Shown here in pieces: positions 35,693 through 45,250 of a stretch of DNA of 64,000 nucleotides (position 1 is its first letter; every line of letters begins with the position of its first letter). The position numbers were made by a program, and so were the translations under genes. Below the pieces are notes generated by a model that was given only the letters and a program-made list of their open reading frames with translations, had not been told where the DNA came from and searched no databases. The DNA is taken from the NCBI GenBank assembly GCA_002314775.1, contig DCHE01000088.1, forward strand, positions 1-64,000, in the 5' to 3' direction. This DNA is from Lachnospiraceae bacterium UBA1760. Lineage in GTDB: Bacteria; Bacillota; Clostridia; Lachnospirales; Lachnospiraceae.

Positions 35693-36283
35693 ATGATTAT
35701 AGTGATAACAGGAGGCTCGGGGAGCGGAAAATCCGAGCATGCAGAAAATAAGGCGAGTGAGCTTTCAGACGGAAAAAAATACTATCTTGCAACCATGAAA
35801 ATCTATGGTGAGGAGGGTATAAAGAAGGTTGAAAGACACAGGAGGCTAAGAGAAGGCAAGGGCTTTTATACCCTTGAGTACAGTGAGGATATTTATAGGG
35901 CCGCGGATGAGATTTGTGAGGATAGTACAGTTCTTATCGAGTGTATGTCCAATCTTCTTGCAAATGAGATGTACAGGGATTATGGCCTGTCTAGTGAGCT
36001 TAATCCTCCAAGCCAAAATGATGAGAAGGCCAATAGTGCTGATATAGTTGATAAGATAATTGGGGACGTAAGGTGCCTTAGCAGGAAGGCAAAAAACCTT
36101 GTTATTGTAACCAATAATGTCTCTGAGGATGGAGAGCTTTACGACGAGGAAACCCTAAGATATATCGATAACCTTGGGAGAATAAATGCAAGGTTATTTG
36201 AGATGGCAGACTTGGCTTACGAGTCGGTTGTGGGTATCTTAATACCTGTCGCAGAACGAATTAACAAGGTGTATTTACTGTGA
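35693..36283 (+). CDS. cobU: Adenosylcobinamide kinase/guanylyltransferase CobU
   Basis: 196-residue bifunctional enzyme of nucleotide-loop assembly. The P-loop ITGGSGSGKSEHAE is intact, followed by YLATMKIYGEEG and the family-typical VSEDGELYDEETLRYIDNLGRIN region. It phosphorylates adenosylcobinamide and transfers GMP from GTP. It lies between cobT and cobS, as in many cobalamin clusters. Confidence 0.92.
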   Translation: MIIVITGGSGSGKSEHAENKASELSDGKKYYLATMKIYGEEGIKKVERHRRLREGKGFYTLEYSEDIYRAADEICEDSTVLIECMSNLLANEMYRDYGLSSELNPPSQNDEKANSADIVDKIIGDVRCLSRKAKNLVIVTNNVSEDGELYDEETLRYIDNLGRINARLFEMADLAYESVVGILIPVAERINKVYLL

Positions 36284-36352
36284 AATATAAAAGAGGACCC
36301 GCGTAAGCGGTAGCAGACTGTGACTTATTTTTTATGAGAGGAGTGGAAATGC

Positions 36353-37126
36353 ATGAAGATAATAAAGTCATTTGTTGCAGCATTTTCGCTGTACTCAAAG
36401 CTTCCGATGCCACATATTAACTGGGGTAGCGAGGATATGAAGTATTCAGTATGCTTCTTTCCCTTTGTTGCGGCAGTTATCGGACTAGCTGAGTGGGGAT
36501 TTATTGAGCTTGCAAGGGTACTTTCTCTTGGAGGCATAATTATTGTTACCCTGCAGATAGTAATTCCACTTTTGATTACAGGCGGTTTTCATGTGGATGG
36601 CTTTATGGATACCATGGATGCGCTTCATTCCTACCAGGACAGGGAGAAAAAGCTTGAGATTATGAAGGATCCCCACATTGGGGCATTTTCGGTCATAAGT
36701 CTTATTATATATTTACTTGTAACAGCTGGCTTTTTGTCTGAGGTGAAGGACGAGAGAGCCTTCTATGCACTTGGCTTTTCCTTTGCCCTTTCAAGATGTT
36801 TGAGCGGGCTTGGAATAGTAAACATGAAGATGGCTAAGGATAAGGGAATGCTGAAGACTGAACAGGAGTCATCAGGTAAAAGGGGCTGCAATATAGTACT
36901 TACGATTGAGGCAGTCTTAATTGCTGCAGGATGCATAATTACTTGTCATGAATATGCTGTGGCAATTATTATTGCCCAGGCAGTGGCATTTATATACTAC
37001 GTAAATATGAGCAAAAAGCAGTTTGGCGGAATCACAGGGGATTTAGCAGGCTTCTTCGTGGTAATTACTGAGCTTTTATGTGTTATCTTTGTATCAATTC
37101 TTGGAATGATACTAAAAGTGATATAA
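36353..37126 (+). CDS. cobS: Cobalamin-5'-phosphate synthase CobS
   Basis: 257-residue integral membrane enzyme joining adenosylcobinamide-GDP to alpha-ribazole (phosphate). The signature GGFHVDGFMDTMDAL with catalytic aspartates is present near residues 80-94, and about six hydrophobic helices follow. GAGGAG lies just before the ATG. Confidence 0.92.
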   Translation: MKIIKSFVAAFSLYSKLPMPHINWGSEDMKYSVCFFPFVAAVIGLAEWGFIELARVLSLGGIIIVTLQIVIPLLITGGFHVDGFMDTMDALHSYQDREKKLEIMKDPHIGAFSVISLIIYLLVTAGFLSEVKDERAFYALGFSFALSRCLSGLGIVNMKMAKDKGMLKTEQESSGKRGCNIVLTIEAVLIAAGCIITCHEYAVAIIIAQAVAFIYYVNMSKKQFGGITGDLAGFFVVITELLCVIFVSILGMILKVI

Positions 37127-37191
37127 ATAGAGTTCGAAGGCTGATATGCGTATTTGAAATATAATGTAAATGATGAAAAAGGGAACAGGCT

Positions 37192-37626
37192 ATGGAGCTT
37201 TACATCGGTGGAAGAGCAAGCGGAAAGCTTGATATTGTAAAAAGAAAAAATAGTGAAATACTTGTGATAGATGAAAAGAATTTTAGGAGCTTTCTGGATG
37301 CAAAAGGATCAAGGGAAGAACTATCCAAAGAGGAGGCCTCAAAGTGGCTGGTCACAAGGCTGGTTATAAACCATCTTCATCTAATCATAAGAGAGATGCT
37401 TAAGGACAGCTATAAAACCTCTGACATAATAAGCAGACTTCTAAAGATAGCAGAGTACTATCCGGATATCATTATAATAAGTGATGAAATTGGAAATGGA
37501 ATCGTCCCGGTGGACGAATTTGAGCGTCTCTACAGAGAGGAAACTGGAAGAATTCTAATAGAGGTTGCAAAAAACTGTGACAGAGTCTGGAGAGTTATAT
37601 GCGGGATAGAAATGAGGATAAAATAA
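37192..37626 (+). CDS. CobU-like protein with altered P-loop
   Basis: 144 residues. The N-terminus MELYIGGRASGKLD resembles the CobU P-loop, but the Ser/Thr after GK is Leu. The C-terminal half (SDEIGNGIVPVDEFERLYREE) closely matches the conserved CobU region with VSNEVGXGIVP and the following helix. It is shorter than CobU, and a full CobU is already encoded upstream. It may be an inactive paralogue, a subunit, or a kinase with changed specificity. It overlaps cobC by 28 bases, so it is translated as part of the operon. Confidence 0.8.
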   Translation: MELYIGGRASGKLDIVKRKNSEILVIDEKNFRSFLDAKGSREELSKEEASKWLVTRLVINHLHLIIREMLKDSYKTSDIISRLLKIAEYYPDIIIISDEIGNGIVPVDEFERLYREETGRILIEVAKNCDRVWRVICGIEMRIK

Positions 37627-38195
37627 AGCTGTATCTCATAAGACACGGAAAAACTTCGCTTAATGAGAGGGGATGCTACATAGGTCGCACCGACGAGGAA
37701 CTTTCAGAAAATGGAAGAGCCGAGCTTAATATGCTTAGGGAGAAAGCACTTGTGCCGAAGGTAAGCCATGTTTTTTCGGGACCTATGAAAAGATGCATGG
37801 AAACTGCAGAAATACTTTACCCGGAATTTGATGCAGTAATAATAGAGGATATGACGGAGATTGACTTTGGCAGCTTTGAGGGTAAAAGCTATATGGAGCT
37901 ATCAGGAGATAAGGATTATCAGGAATGGATTGATTCAAAGGGAGAGCTTCCATTTCCAGGAGGCGAGGATTTAAGTTCTTTCAAGGAGAGAAGTATTAAG
38001 GCCTTTAATATGCTTGTTGAGAGGCTTGGAATCTCAGAAGATGATAATAGTGTAGTGGCTCTTATATGCCACGGAGGTAATATTATGGCCATTAAGGAGT
38101 ACCTTTATGGTGGAAGCTATTATGATTATATGGTAAAGAACAATGAGATTGTATGTATAGAGATTAATACTAATGAAAAGAAGGAGAATGAATAG
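37599..38195 (+). CDS. cobC: Alpha-ribazole phosphatase CobC (histidine phosphatase)
   Basis: 198-residue phosphoglycerate-mutase-like enzyme. The catalytic LIRHGKTSLNE motif is near residues 13-23, followed by GRTDEELSENG and the second His in ALICHGGNIMA. It dephosphorylates alpha-ribazole or cobalamin phosphate. The only ATG in frame is 37599, inside the 3' end of the preceding gene. Confidence 0.9.
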   Translation: MRDRNEDKIKLYLIRHGKTSLNERGCYIGRTDEELSENGRAELNMLREKALVPKVSHVFSGPMKRCMETAEILYPEFDAVIIEDMTEIDFGSFEGKSYMELSGDKDYQEWIDSKGELPFPGGEDLSSFKERSIKAFNMLVERLGISEDDNSVVALICHGGNIMAIKEYLYGGSYYDYMVKNNEIVCIEINTNEKKENE

Positions 38196-38199
38196 AAGT

Positions 38200-38652
38200 A
38201 TGAGTGAATTAAGATATATTAGCATTAAGGAAGAACCAGAGTTAAAGCAAATGGCTGCAGAGTGGTTTCACAGTAAGTGGTATGTACCAACTGAGGCATA
38301 CGCGGAGTGCATGGAGGAATTTCTTTCAGATAATACAAAAAATGGGTGGTATCTTTGCCTTGATGGGGAAAAAATAGTAGGTGGACTTGGTGTTATCGAC
38401 AATGATTTTCATGTGAGAAAGGATTTAACTCCAAATGTGTGCGCAGTTTACACGGAGGAGGACTATAGATGCAGAGGAATTGCAGGAAGGCTTCTTGATA
38501 TGGTAGTTGAGGATATGAGAAATAGCGGAGTCTCACCAGTATATCTGATTACCGACCACACAAGCTTCTACGAGAGATACGGCTGGGAGTTTTTATGTAT
38601 GGTTCAGCCGGAGAATGAGCCGGAGCTTACCAGAATGTATATTCATAGATAA
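38200..38652 (+). CDS. GNAT-family N-acetyltransferase
   Basis: About 150 residues with the acetyl-CoA-binding core VCAVYTEEDYRCRGIAGRLLD and a C-terminal SFYERYGWEFL typical of GNAT enzymes. The substrate is unknown. ATG 38200 is chosen because it follows AAGGAG by 13 bases and the cobC stop by four; an ATG at 38188 is too close to that site, and 38173 lies within cobC. There is no known role for a GNAT in cobalamin synthesis. Confidence 0.85.
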   Translation: MSELRYISIKEEPELKQMAAEWFHSKWYVPTEAYAECMEEFLSDNTKNGWYLCLDGEKIVGGLGVIDNDFHVRKDLTPNVCAVYTEEDYRCRGIAGRLLDMVVEDMRNSGVSPVYLITDHTSFYERYGWEFLCMVQPENEPELTRMYIHR

Positions 38653-38686
38653 GTGATAATAAAAATAACGAATCGAGATTAGTGAA

Positions 38687-39676
38687 ATGAAAATTACAGT
38701 ATGTAGTCATCTCATAGCCTTTTTAGCAGGTTTTTTACTGGACCTTGTTTTGGGTGATCCATATTCCCTGCCACATCCAGTAAGATGGATTGGAGGCTAT
38801 ATTGCATTTCTTGAGAAGAGGTTACTTAAGGAAGAGGATAGTGATAAGAAAAAGCTTATGAATGGAGCAAGGCTTGTTGTATGTGTAACTCTTACTACCT
38901 TGATTATTGCCGGGGTAATTCTTTATCTGGGATATTATGTGAATGTATATATCGGAACAGCAATTGAGACTATTATGACCTACCAGCTTCTCGCCACAAA
39001 ATGTCTCAGGGATGAGAGTATGAAGGTGTATTATGCCTTGAAAAATGAGGGAATCGAAAAAGCTAGAAAAGCAGTTTCAATGATAGTCGGCAGGGATACT
39101 GAGGTTTTGGACGAAAAAGGAGTGACAAAGGCTGCAGTAGAAACGGTCGCAGAAAACTGCTCTGACGGAGTGATTGCACCGATGCTTTATCTATGCATAG
39201 GCGGACCGCTTCTTGGCTTTTTCTATAAGTCCGTTAATACCATGGATTCAATGGTTGGCTACAAGAATGATAAATATATGTTTTTTGGAAGAGTGGCAGC
39301 AAGACTTGATGATGTCTTAAATTTTATTCCCTCAAGAATTACTGCCTGGCTTATGATATTTGCCTGTCATTTTCTTGGAAAGGAATTTGACTCTGAAAAT
39401 GCAAAAAGAATATATCTGAGAGACAGAAATAAGCATAAAAGCCCAAATGCCGGACAGTCTGAGGCTGCCGCAGCAGGGGCCTTATCTGTAAGACTTGCTG
39501 GAAATATCCAGTATTTTGGAATTATGCATGAGAAGCCATTTCTCGGGGATGAGATTAGAGAGATTGAGTATGAGGATATCAAGAGGGTAAACAGGCTCAT
39601 GTATATGACCGCGGTAATCTGTGAAACTATCTGCGTCATTTTGATTGCCGGAGTTATTTATTTGTCGATGCTATAG
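38687..39676 (+). CDS. cbiB: Adenosylcobinamide-phosphate synthase CbiB
   Basis: 329-residue membrane enzyme that attaches aminopropanol (phosphate) to adenosylcobyric acid. Typical features are FLLDLVLGDPYSLPHPVRWIG at the N-terminus, the ENCSDGVIAPM motif, KSVNTMDSMVGYKN, and several hydrophobic helices. Normal length. Confidence 0.93.
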   Translation: MKITVCSHLIAFLAGFLLDLVLGDPYSLPHPVRWIGGYIAFLEKRLLKEEDSDKKKLMNGARLVVCVTLTTLIIAGVILYLGYYVNVYIGTAIETIMTYQLLATKCLRDESMKVYYALKNEGIEKARKAVSMIVGRDTEVLDEKGVTKAAVETVAENCSDGVIAPMLYLCIGGPLLGFFYKSVNTMDSMVGYKNDKYMFFGRVAARLDDVLNFIPSRITAWLMIFACHFLGKEFDSENAKRIYLRDRNKHKSPNAGQSEAAAAGALSVRLAGNIQYFGIMHEKPFLGDEIREIEYEDIKRVNRLMYMTAVICETICVILIAGVIYLSML

Positions 39677-39721
39677 AGCTGGCAGATACTAATAGATGTA
39701 AAGAGAGTAAAGGAGCATTCT

Positions 39722-40696
39722 ATGCTGTCATTAATATTACCGTCGTATAATGTTGCACCGTATATTTCGGAATGCATAGAGTCGGCACTGAACCAGACAC
39801 TTTCAGATATTGAGCTTATCTGTGTGGATGCAGCTTCTGAGGACGGAACCTTGGATATTTTGCGGGACTATGAAAAAAGAGCAAATTGTAACGAATGGCC
39901 AGGGAAGAGAATTAAGCTTGTTGTGAGTGAAAAAAAGAGCTATGGCTACCAGGTTAACCAAGCGCTTTCTATGGCAACAAAAAAATACATAGCTATACTT
40001 GAGACAGATGATTTTGTCGAAACAGATATGTACGAAAAGCTGGTAGACATTTCTGAGAAAATGCAACTGGATTACGTTCGCGGTGAGTATGATTTTTTCA
40101 CAACTGATGAGAAGGGTGAAAGAGCCTTCAGGCATGTTCATCACTATGCACCTAAAAATGAACTGCTTCTTGACACAAGATCCGAGAGGATAATGACCTA
40201 TGACCAGAATCTTTGGAAGGGCATTTATAGAAGGGAATTTCTGCTTGATAATAATATCAGGCTAAATGAGTCTGGTGGAGCGGCATATCAGGATATAGGC
40301 TTTAATATGCAGGTTTTTAGCTATGCAAAGAGGGCCTATTATGTGGAGGAATCCTTTTATAGATACAGAAGGGACAGGGACAATTCATCCATTCATTCCC
40401 TGGATTGTTTTAGATTTTATGTGCAGGAGCTTAGCTTTCTTCATAGCATAGATAAGAATTACGAAAAGCTGTACTGGCCGGGAATCTATGAGAGATTTGC
40501 CTGTGCACTGTGTGGCGAGTATCATAAGGCGATAAATCAGATAAAGGTTGCACCGGACTCGGAGTACTTAGCACCCTATGTACCGGTGCTGATAAATGAA
40601 TTTGAGAGTGCAATGGAAAAAAATATATGGCCAGCACCTACTACCCCGAAGGGGCAGGTGAAGGCAATATTTAAACTGTGTGAGAATTATAGTTAA
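39722..40696 (+). CDS. Family 2 glycosyltransferase
   Basis: 324-residue GT-A fold transferase. It opens LSLILPSYNVAPYISECIES, has an ETDDF metal-binding DXD-type motif near residue 98, and ends in a helical region without membrane segments. GT2 enzymes transfer sugars to surface polysaccharides or lipids; the acceptor is unknown. It interrupts the cobalamin gene order between cbiB and an SDR gene, with AAAGGAG before the ATG. Confidence 0.88.
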   Translation: MLSLILPSYNVAPYISECIESALNQTLSDIELICVDAASEDGTLDILRDYEKRANCNEWPGKRIKLVVSEKKSYGYQVNQALSMATKKYIAILETDDFVETDMYEKLVDISEKMQLDYVRGEYDFFTTDEKGERAFRHVHHYAPKNELLLDTRSERIMTYDQNLWKGIYRREFLLDNNIRLNESGGAAYQDIGFNMQVFSYAKRAYYVEESFYRYRRDRDNSSIHSLDCFRFYVQELSFLHSIDKNYEKLYWPGIYERFACALCGEYHKAINQIKVAPDSEYLAPYVPVLINEFESAMEKNIWPAPTTPKGQVKAIFKLCENYS

Positions 40697-40760
40697 TTAC
40701 CAGGGACCATCTAAGTGGAAGCTGGATGCGACTTACCTATAATATGAATGGGGTGAATTT

Positions 40761-41546
40761 ATGAAGATAGTAGTTATAACCGGAGGAAGCTCAGGAATTG
40801 GACTTGGAGCAGTAAAAGCTCTTGTCAGCTCAGGCTGCAGGGTTTATGAGCTTAGCAGAAGGGATTTTGAATATAAGGGTGTAAAGCACATTAAGCTTGA
40901 TGTCACTGACGAGCCAGAAGTGAAAAGGGTGATTAAATCAATAGTTCTTGCGGAGGGAAGAATAGACATTCTTATTAACTGCGCGGGCTATGGCATATCG
41001 GGAGCTGTTGAGTTTACAGAGCTTGAACAGGCTAAAAGACAGCTGGACGTAAACTTTTTCGGTGTTGTCAATGTGACAAAGGCAGTACTCCCATATATGC
41101 GTAAGTGTAAAAGAGGAAGAATCGTGAATATCAGCTCGGTTGCTGCCTACGCACCGATTCCATTTCAGACCTACTACTCAGTAAGTAAGGCCGCTATAAA
41201 TGCATATTCCGAGGCACTTTTTAACGAGGTGAAGCCGTACGGAATAAGCGTTACCTCAGTAATGCCGGGAGATATAAAAACAGGCTTTTCAGCTGCACGT
41301 GTAAAATCATTTGAAGGGGATAAGGAGTATAACGGAAGAATAACAAGAAGCGTAAGGAAGATGGAGAAGGATGAAGCGGAAGGTATGGATGCGGATGAGG
41401 CAGGAGATTACATTGCAAAAATAGCGCTCAAAAAGAGGGTCAAGCCAATTTACTCAATCGGATTTTCCTACAAGGCAGTAAGCGTTTTGTGTATGATACT
41501 CCCACCAAGGGTTAAAACCTGGCTTATCTGGAAGTTATATGGTTAA
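40761..41546 (+). CDS. Short-chain dehydrogenase/reductase
   Basis: 261-residue SDR. The NAD(P)-binding TGGSSGIG motif (residues 7-14), NCAGYG, the catalytic Ser in ISSVAAY and the YSVSK Tyr/Lys pair are all intact. A basic C-terminus (VKTWLIWKLYG) with a hydrophobic patch could associate with membrane. The substrate is unknown; it lies between a glycosyltransferase and cobD. Confidence 0.88.
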   Translation: MKIVVITGGSSGIGLGAVKALVSSGCRVYELSRRDFEYKGVKHIKLDVTDEPEVKRVIKSIVLAEGRIDILINCAGYGISGAVEFTELEQAKRQLDVNFFGVVNVTKAVLPYMRKCKRGRIVNISSVAAYAPIPFQTYYSVSKAAINAYSEALFNEVKPYGISVTSVMPGDIKTGFSAARVKSFEGDKEYNGRITRSVRKMEKDEAEGMDADEAGDYIAKIALKKRVKPIYSIGFSYKAVSVLCMILPPRVKTWLIWKLYG

Positions 41547-41582
41547 TTGTTTAGGATTAAATTTTGGTAAAGGACGAGAAAG

Positions 41583-42656
41583 ATGCACGGAGGAGACATT
41601 TACGGTAAAAAAATAAATATGGACTTCTCAGTGAATATAAATCCACTTGGACCGCCCGATTCGGTACTTGAGGCTATAAGAAACGCAGCAGAAAGGGTTG
41701 ATAACTATCCTGACCTTAAGCTAAGAAGACTGAGGGCCCATCTTGCGGCCAAGACAAGAATAAGTGCAGATAACATACTATGTGGAAATGGTGCCTCAGA
41801 GCTTATTATGGCTCTTATGAACGGTGTAAATCCAGAAAGGGTTTATCTTATTCCGCCCTGCTTTACTGGCTATGAAAATAGCCTAAGAGGAAGGGATACG
41901 GAGCTTTCGTGGCTTGTGGATAAGGATGGCAGGGGACTTTTGGATTTGATAAAAAAAGAAGTAGCTTCCGGGCCTTTAATAGATAGAAAAAAGGATAATA
42001 TAAGACAGGACATACTGATTATTACAAATCCCAATAATCCCGATGGAAGAGCATATTCCAGAGAAGAGATAAAGGAGCTTGCTGATATACTAAAAAGCAG
42101 GGACATTATTCTTGTGATAGATGAATGCTTCATTAACCTTAGCGACGCGCCAGGGGAGTATAGCTTCATAGAATATTTGAGGGAATATGAAAATGTAATT
42201 ATTCTGGGAGCATTTACAAAAAGCTTCGCAATTCCGGGAGTGAGACTGGGGTATATGCTATTTCAGAGCACTAAACTTAGGGATGCGGTTAGGAATAAGC
42301 TTCCTGAATGGAATGTATCAGTTATTGCTGAGGAGGCAGGGCTTGCTGCTCTAGGTGAGGATGAGTACTTAAAAGAGGCAGGAAGGCTGATTAGAAGGGA
42401 AAGAGAGTACCTTGAAAAAAGTCTTACTGAATTAGGATTTAGAACCTTTTTGTCAAAGGCTAATTTTTTGATGTTTAGGGATGAGTCAGAGCAGGCAGAT
42501 TTATTCGCTGAGCTTTTAAAAAGGGGAACACTAATAAGAAGGTGCAGTGATTACTACGGTCTAGATGATTATACCTACAGGGTGGCCGTCAGAACGCACT
42601 CTGAAAATGAAAAGCTTATAAAGCAAATTAACGAAATAAGAAGGATTAAGGTGTAA
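41583..42656 (+). CDS. cobD: Threonine-phosphate decarboxylase CobD
   Basis: 357-residue class I PLP aminotransferase-fold enzyme making aminopropanol phosphate for the nucleotide loop. It begins MHGGDIYGKKINMDFSVNINP, typical of CobD, and carries the PLP lysine in GAFTKSFAIPGVRLGY. A histidinol-phosphate aminotransferase is the close alternative, but the start motif and the neighbours support CobD. It ends two bases before cbiC. Confidence 0.9.
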   Translation: MHGGDIYGKKINMDFSVNINPLGPPDSVLEAIRNAAERVDNYPDLKLRRLRAHLAAKTRISADNILCGNGASELIMALMNGVNPERVYLIPPCFTGYENSLRGRDTELSWLVDKDGRGLLDLIKKEVASGPLIDRKKDNIRQDILIITNPNNPDGRAYSREEIKELADILKSRDIILVIDECFINLSDAPGEYSFIEYLREYENVIILGAFTKSFAIPGVRLGYMLFQSTKLRDAVRNKLPEWNVSVIAEEAGLAALGEDEYLKEAGRLIRREREYLEKSLTELGFRTFLSKANFLMFRDESEQADLFAELLKRGTLIRRCSDYYGLDDYTYRVAVRTHSENEKLIKQINEIRRIKV

Positions 42657-42658
42657 AA

Positions 42659-43288
42659 ATGAAGAACATCGAATTCGTACTACCGGGAGAAATTGAAAAG
42701 AGAAGCTTCGAGATAATTGGAGAGGAGCTTCTTGCAAGGGGAATTACATTGGATGAGACAGAAGCACCGGTAACCAAGCGAGTAATACATACCAGTGCAG
42801 ACTTTGATTATGCGAAAACAATGACTTATTCTTTGGATGCGATTGAGATTGCGAGAAGTCTTATTCGTGAGGGTGCAGTAATAGTGACCGACACCAATAT
42901 GGCAAAGGCAGGCATCAATAAGAAGAAGCTTGCTGATTATGGTGGGGAGGTTTTCTGCTTCATGGCTGATGAGGACGTAGCGCTTGAGGCTAAGGAAAGA
43001 GGAGTTACAAGGGCTACAGTGAGCATGGAGCGTGCCGCAAAGCTTGGGAAAAAGGTTATATTTGCGATTGGAAATGCACCAACGGCCCTCATTTCACTAT
43101 ATGAACAGATGGAAAGTGGCGAGTTTACTCCGGACTTTGTAATAGGTGTTCCGGTAGGCTTTGTAAATGTTGAGGCGGCGAAGGAGCTCTTTATTGATTC
43201 TGAGGTTCCTTACATTATTAATAGGGGAAGAAAGGGCGGAAGCAATATTGCTGCTGCAATATGTAATGCTTTGCTTTATGGTATGTAA
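42659..43288 (+). CDS. cbiC: Cobalt-precorrin-8 methylmutase CbiC
   Basis: 209-residue methylmutase moving a methyl from C11 to C12. The catalytic His is at 44 in KRVIHTSADFDYA; VTDTNMAKAGINK and NRGRKGGSNIAAAI are family motifs. Normal length. Confidence 0.93.
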   Translation: MKNIEFVLPGEIEKRSFEIIGEELLARGITLDETEAPVTKRVIHTSADFDYAKTMTYSLDAIEIARSLIREGAVIVTDTNMAKAGINKKKLADYGGEVFCFMADEDVALEAKERGVTRATVSMERAAKLGKKVIFAIGNAPTALISLYEQMESGEFTPDFVIGVPVGFVNVEAAKELFIDSEVPYIINRGRKGGSNIAAAICNALLYGM

Positions 43289-43321
43289 TGCTATTAATAG
43301 CAGGAATAAAGGGTGATGAAA

Positions 43322-44428
43322 ATGAGAAATGGATTTACAACAGGAAGTGCAGCCGCAGCAGCATCAAAGGCAGCCTGCATAATGCTCTTCAGTGGAAAAG
43401 AAAAAAGAGATACAACAATAATAACACCTTATAAAAAATTCTACTCAGCAAAGATAGTTGATATATTAAGGTCAAAGGATGAGGTTAGCTGCGCAGTAAT
43501 AAAGGACGGAGGAGATGATCCGGATGTTACAACAGGTGCGCATATTACAGCCAAAGTCAGTTTGTTTGAGTCGGATTCATTTACGGTTTTAATTGATGGC
43601 GGCGTGGGAGTAGGAAGGGTTACAAAGCCCGGACTTGACCAGCCGGTTGGAAATGTAGCTATCAATCACGTACCAAGAGAGATGATAGCAAAGGAGATTA
43701 GCGAGGTCGCTCAAATCTATGATTATACTGGTGGCGTGAAGGTTATTATATCTGTTCCGGGTGGTGAGGAAATCGCGAAAAAGACCTTCAACCCAAGGCT
43801 GGGAATTGAGGGTGGTATTTCAATAATCGGAACTAGTGGAATAGTTGAGCCGATGAGTGAAAAGGCACTCACAGATACTATCAGAGTTGAATTGAGGCAA
43901 AAAAGAGAGATGGGCGCAGATATAGCTGCGGTATCGCCAGGAAATTACGGACTTGATTTTATGAAGAGAACCTATAACTACGATCTGGATAAGAGTGTAA
44001 AATGTTCTAACTTCATTGGTGATACCATTGATATGGCAATTGAGCTTGGCTTTACAAGCATGCTTATTACAGGGCATATTGGAAAGCTGATTAAGGTCGC
44101 CGGAGGAATGATGAACACTCACTCGAGGATGGGTGATTGTCGTATGGAGATTCTTGCGGCAGCAGCAATAAGAGCGGGAGCAAGCCATAATACACTTGTG
44201 AAAATACTTGATTCGGTGACTACTGAGGAGGGTGCCGTGCTCCTTAAGGAGGAGGGTAAGCTTGATGCTGCCATGGACTATATTTTAACAAAGGTTATGT
44301 ATTTTCTTGATAAAAAGGCTGATGGAAAAATCAAGATAGAGTGTATGCTTTATTCGAACCAGCTAGGACTTCTTGCAAGGTCCGAGGGTGCGGAGGAAAT
44401 GCTAAAGAGCTTACAGATGACTGATTAA
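43322..44428 (+). CDS. cbiD: Cobalt-precorrin-5B C1-methyltransferase CbiD
   Basis: About 368 residues, characteristic of the anaerobic route. It begins MRNGFTTGSAAAAASKAA and contains DGGDDPDVTTGAHI and GGVGVGRVTKPGL, diagnostic of CbiD. ATG 43322 is chosen because AAAGGG lies eight bases upstream; the GTG at 43313 and ATG at 43316 overlap that site. Confidence 0.93.
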   Translation: MRNGFTTGSAAAAASKAACIMLFSGKEKRDTTIITPYKKFYSAKIVDILRSKDEVSCAVIKDGGDDPDVTTGAHITAKVSLFESDSFTVLIDGGVGVGRVTKPGLDQPVGNVAINHVPREMIAKEISEVAQIYDYTGGVKVIISVPGGEEIAKKTFNPRLGIEGGISIIGTSGIVEPMSEKALTDTIRVELRQKREMGADIAAVSPGNYGLDFMKRTYNYDLDKSVKCSNFIGDTIDMAIELGFTSMLITGHIGKLIKVAGGMMNTHSRMGDCRMEILAAAAIRAGASHNTLVKILDSVTTEEGAVLLKEEGKLDAAMDYILTKVMYFLDKKADGKIKIECMLYSNQLGLLARSEGAEEMLKSLQMTD

Positions 44429-44479
44429 TGACAGATGTGGTAGGTAAAGAAATTATTTTTTAAATAGAAGGTGAATACT

Positions 44480-45250
44480 ATGGTACATTTTGTGGGAGCT
44501 GGACCGGGAGCAGTTGATCTTATTACTGTGAGAGGAAAAAATCTGCTTGAGAAGGCGGACGTAATTATATATGCAGGGTCTTTGGTTAACCCTGAACTAC
44601 TTGATTATAAGAAGGATGGCTGTATGGTTTATAACAGCGCCCAAATGACCTTGGATGAGGTACTTCAGGTTATGAAGACAAAGGATGAGGAAGGATTAGA
44701 TGTCGTAAGACTGCATACGGGCGAACCAAGTATTTACGGCGCGATAAGGGAGCAGATGGATGCACTTTCGGAGGCAGGAATTTCCTATGATTCCACCCCT
44801 GGAGTAAGTGCCTGCTTTGGTGCTGCGGCAAGCCTAAACCTTGAGTATACCCTTCCAAACATAAGCCAGTCCCTGATAATAACAAGAATGCAGGGAAAAA
44901 CCAAGGTGCCGGAAAGAGAGACTATAGAAAGCTTTGCGAGACATGGAGCCAGCATGGCAATTTATCTCAGCACGGGACTTATTAAGAATCTGACAGAGGA
45001 GCTGATAAAGGGCGGCTATACAAAGGATACTCCGGCAGCCTTAATTTACAAGGCGACCTGGGCGGATGAGAAAAAGTTCATCACAACAGTGGGGGAGCTT
45101 TTTAATGTGGCCAGGGATAATGGTATCAAAAAGACTGCGATAATATTAGTTGGCGATGCAATACATTGCTGTGATTATGAGAAATCCAGACTTTATGCTC
45201 CGGATTTTTCTACTGAGTTTAGAAGGGCTAAGGAGTCTTCCTTTGAGTGA
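44480..45250 (+). CDS. cbiF: Cobalt-precorrin-4 C11-methyltransferase CbiF
   Basis: About 256-residue SAM-dependent tetrapyrrole methyltransferase. It opens VHFVGAGPGAVDLITVRG, then has YAGSLVNPELL and RLHTGEPSIYGAI, diagnostic of CobM/CbiF rather than CbiL or CbiH. ATG 44480 has GAAGG eight bases upstream. Its last codons overlap the cbiG start. Confidence 0.93.
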   Translation: MVHFVGAGPGAVDLITVRGKNLLEKADVIIYAGSLVNPELLDYKKDGCMVYNSAQMTLDEVLQVMKTKDEEGLDVVRLHTGEPSIYGAIREQMDALSEAGISYDSTPGVSACFGAAASLNLEYTLPNISQSLIITRMQGKTKVPERETIESFARHGASMAIYLSTGLIKNLTEELIKGGYTKDTPAALIYKATWADEKKFITTVGELFNVARDNGIKKTAIILVGDAIHCCDYEKSRLYAPDFSTEFRRAKESSFE

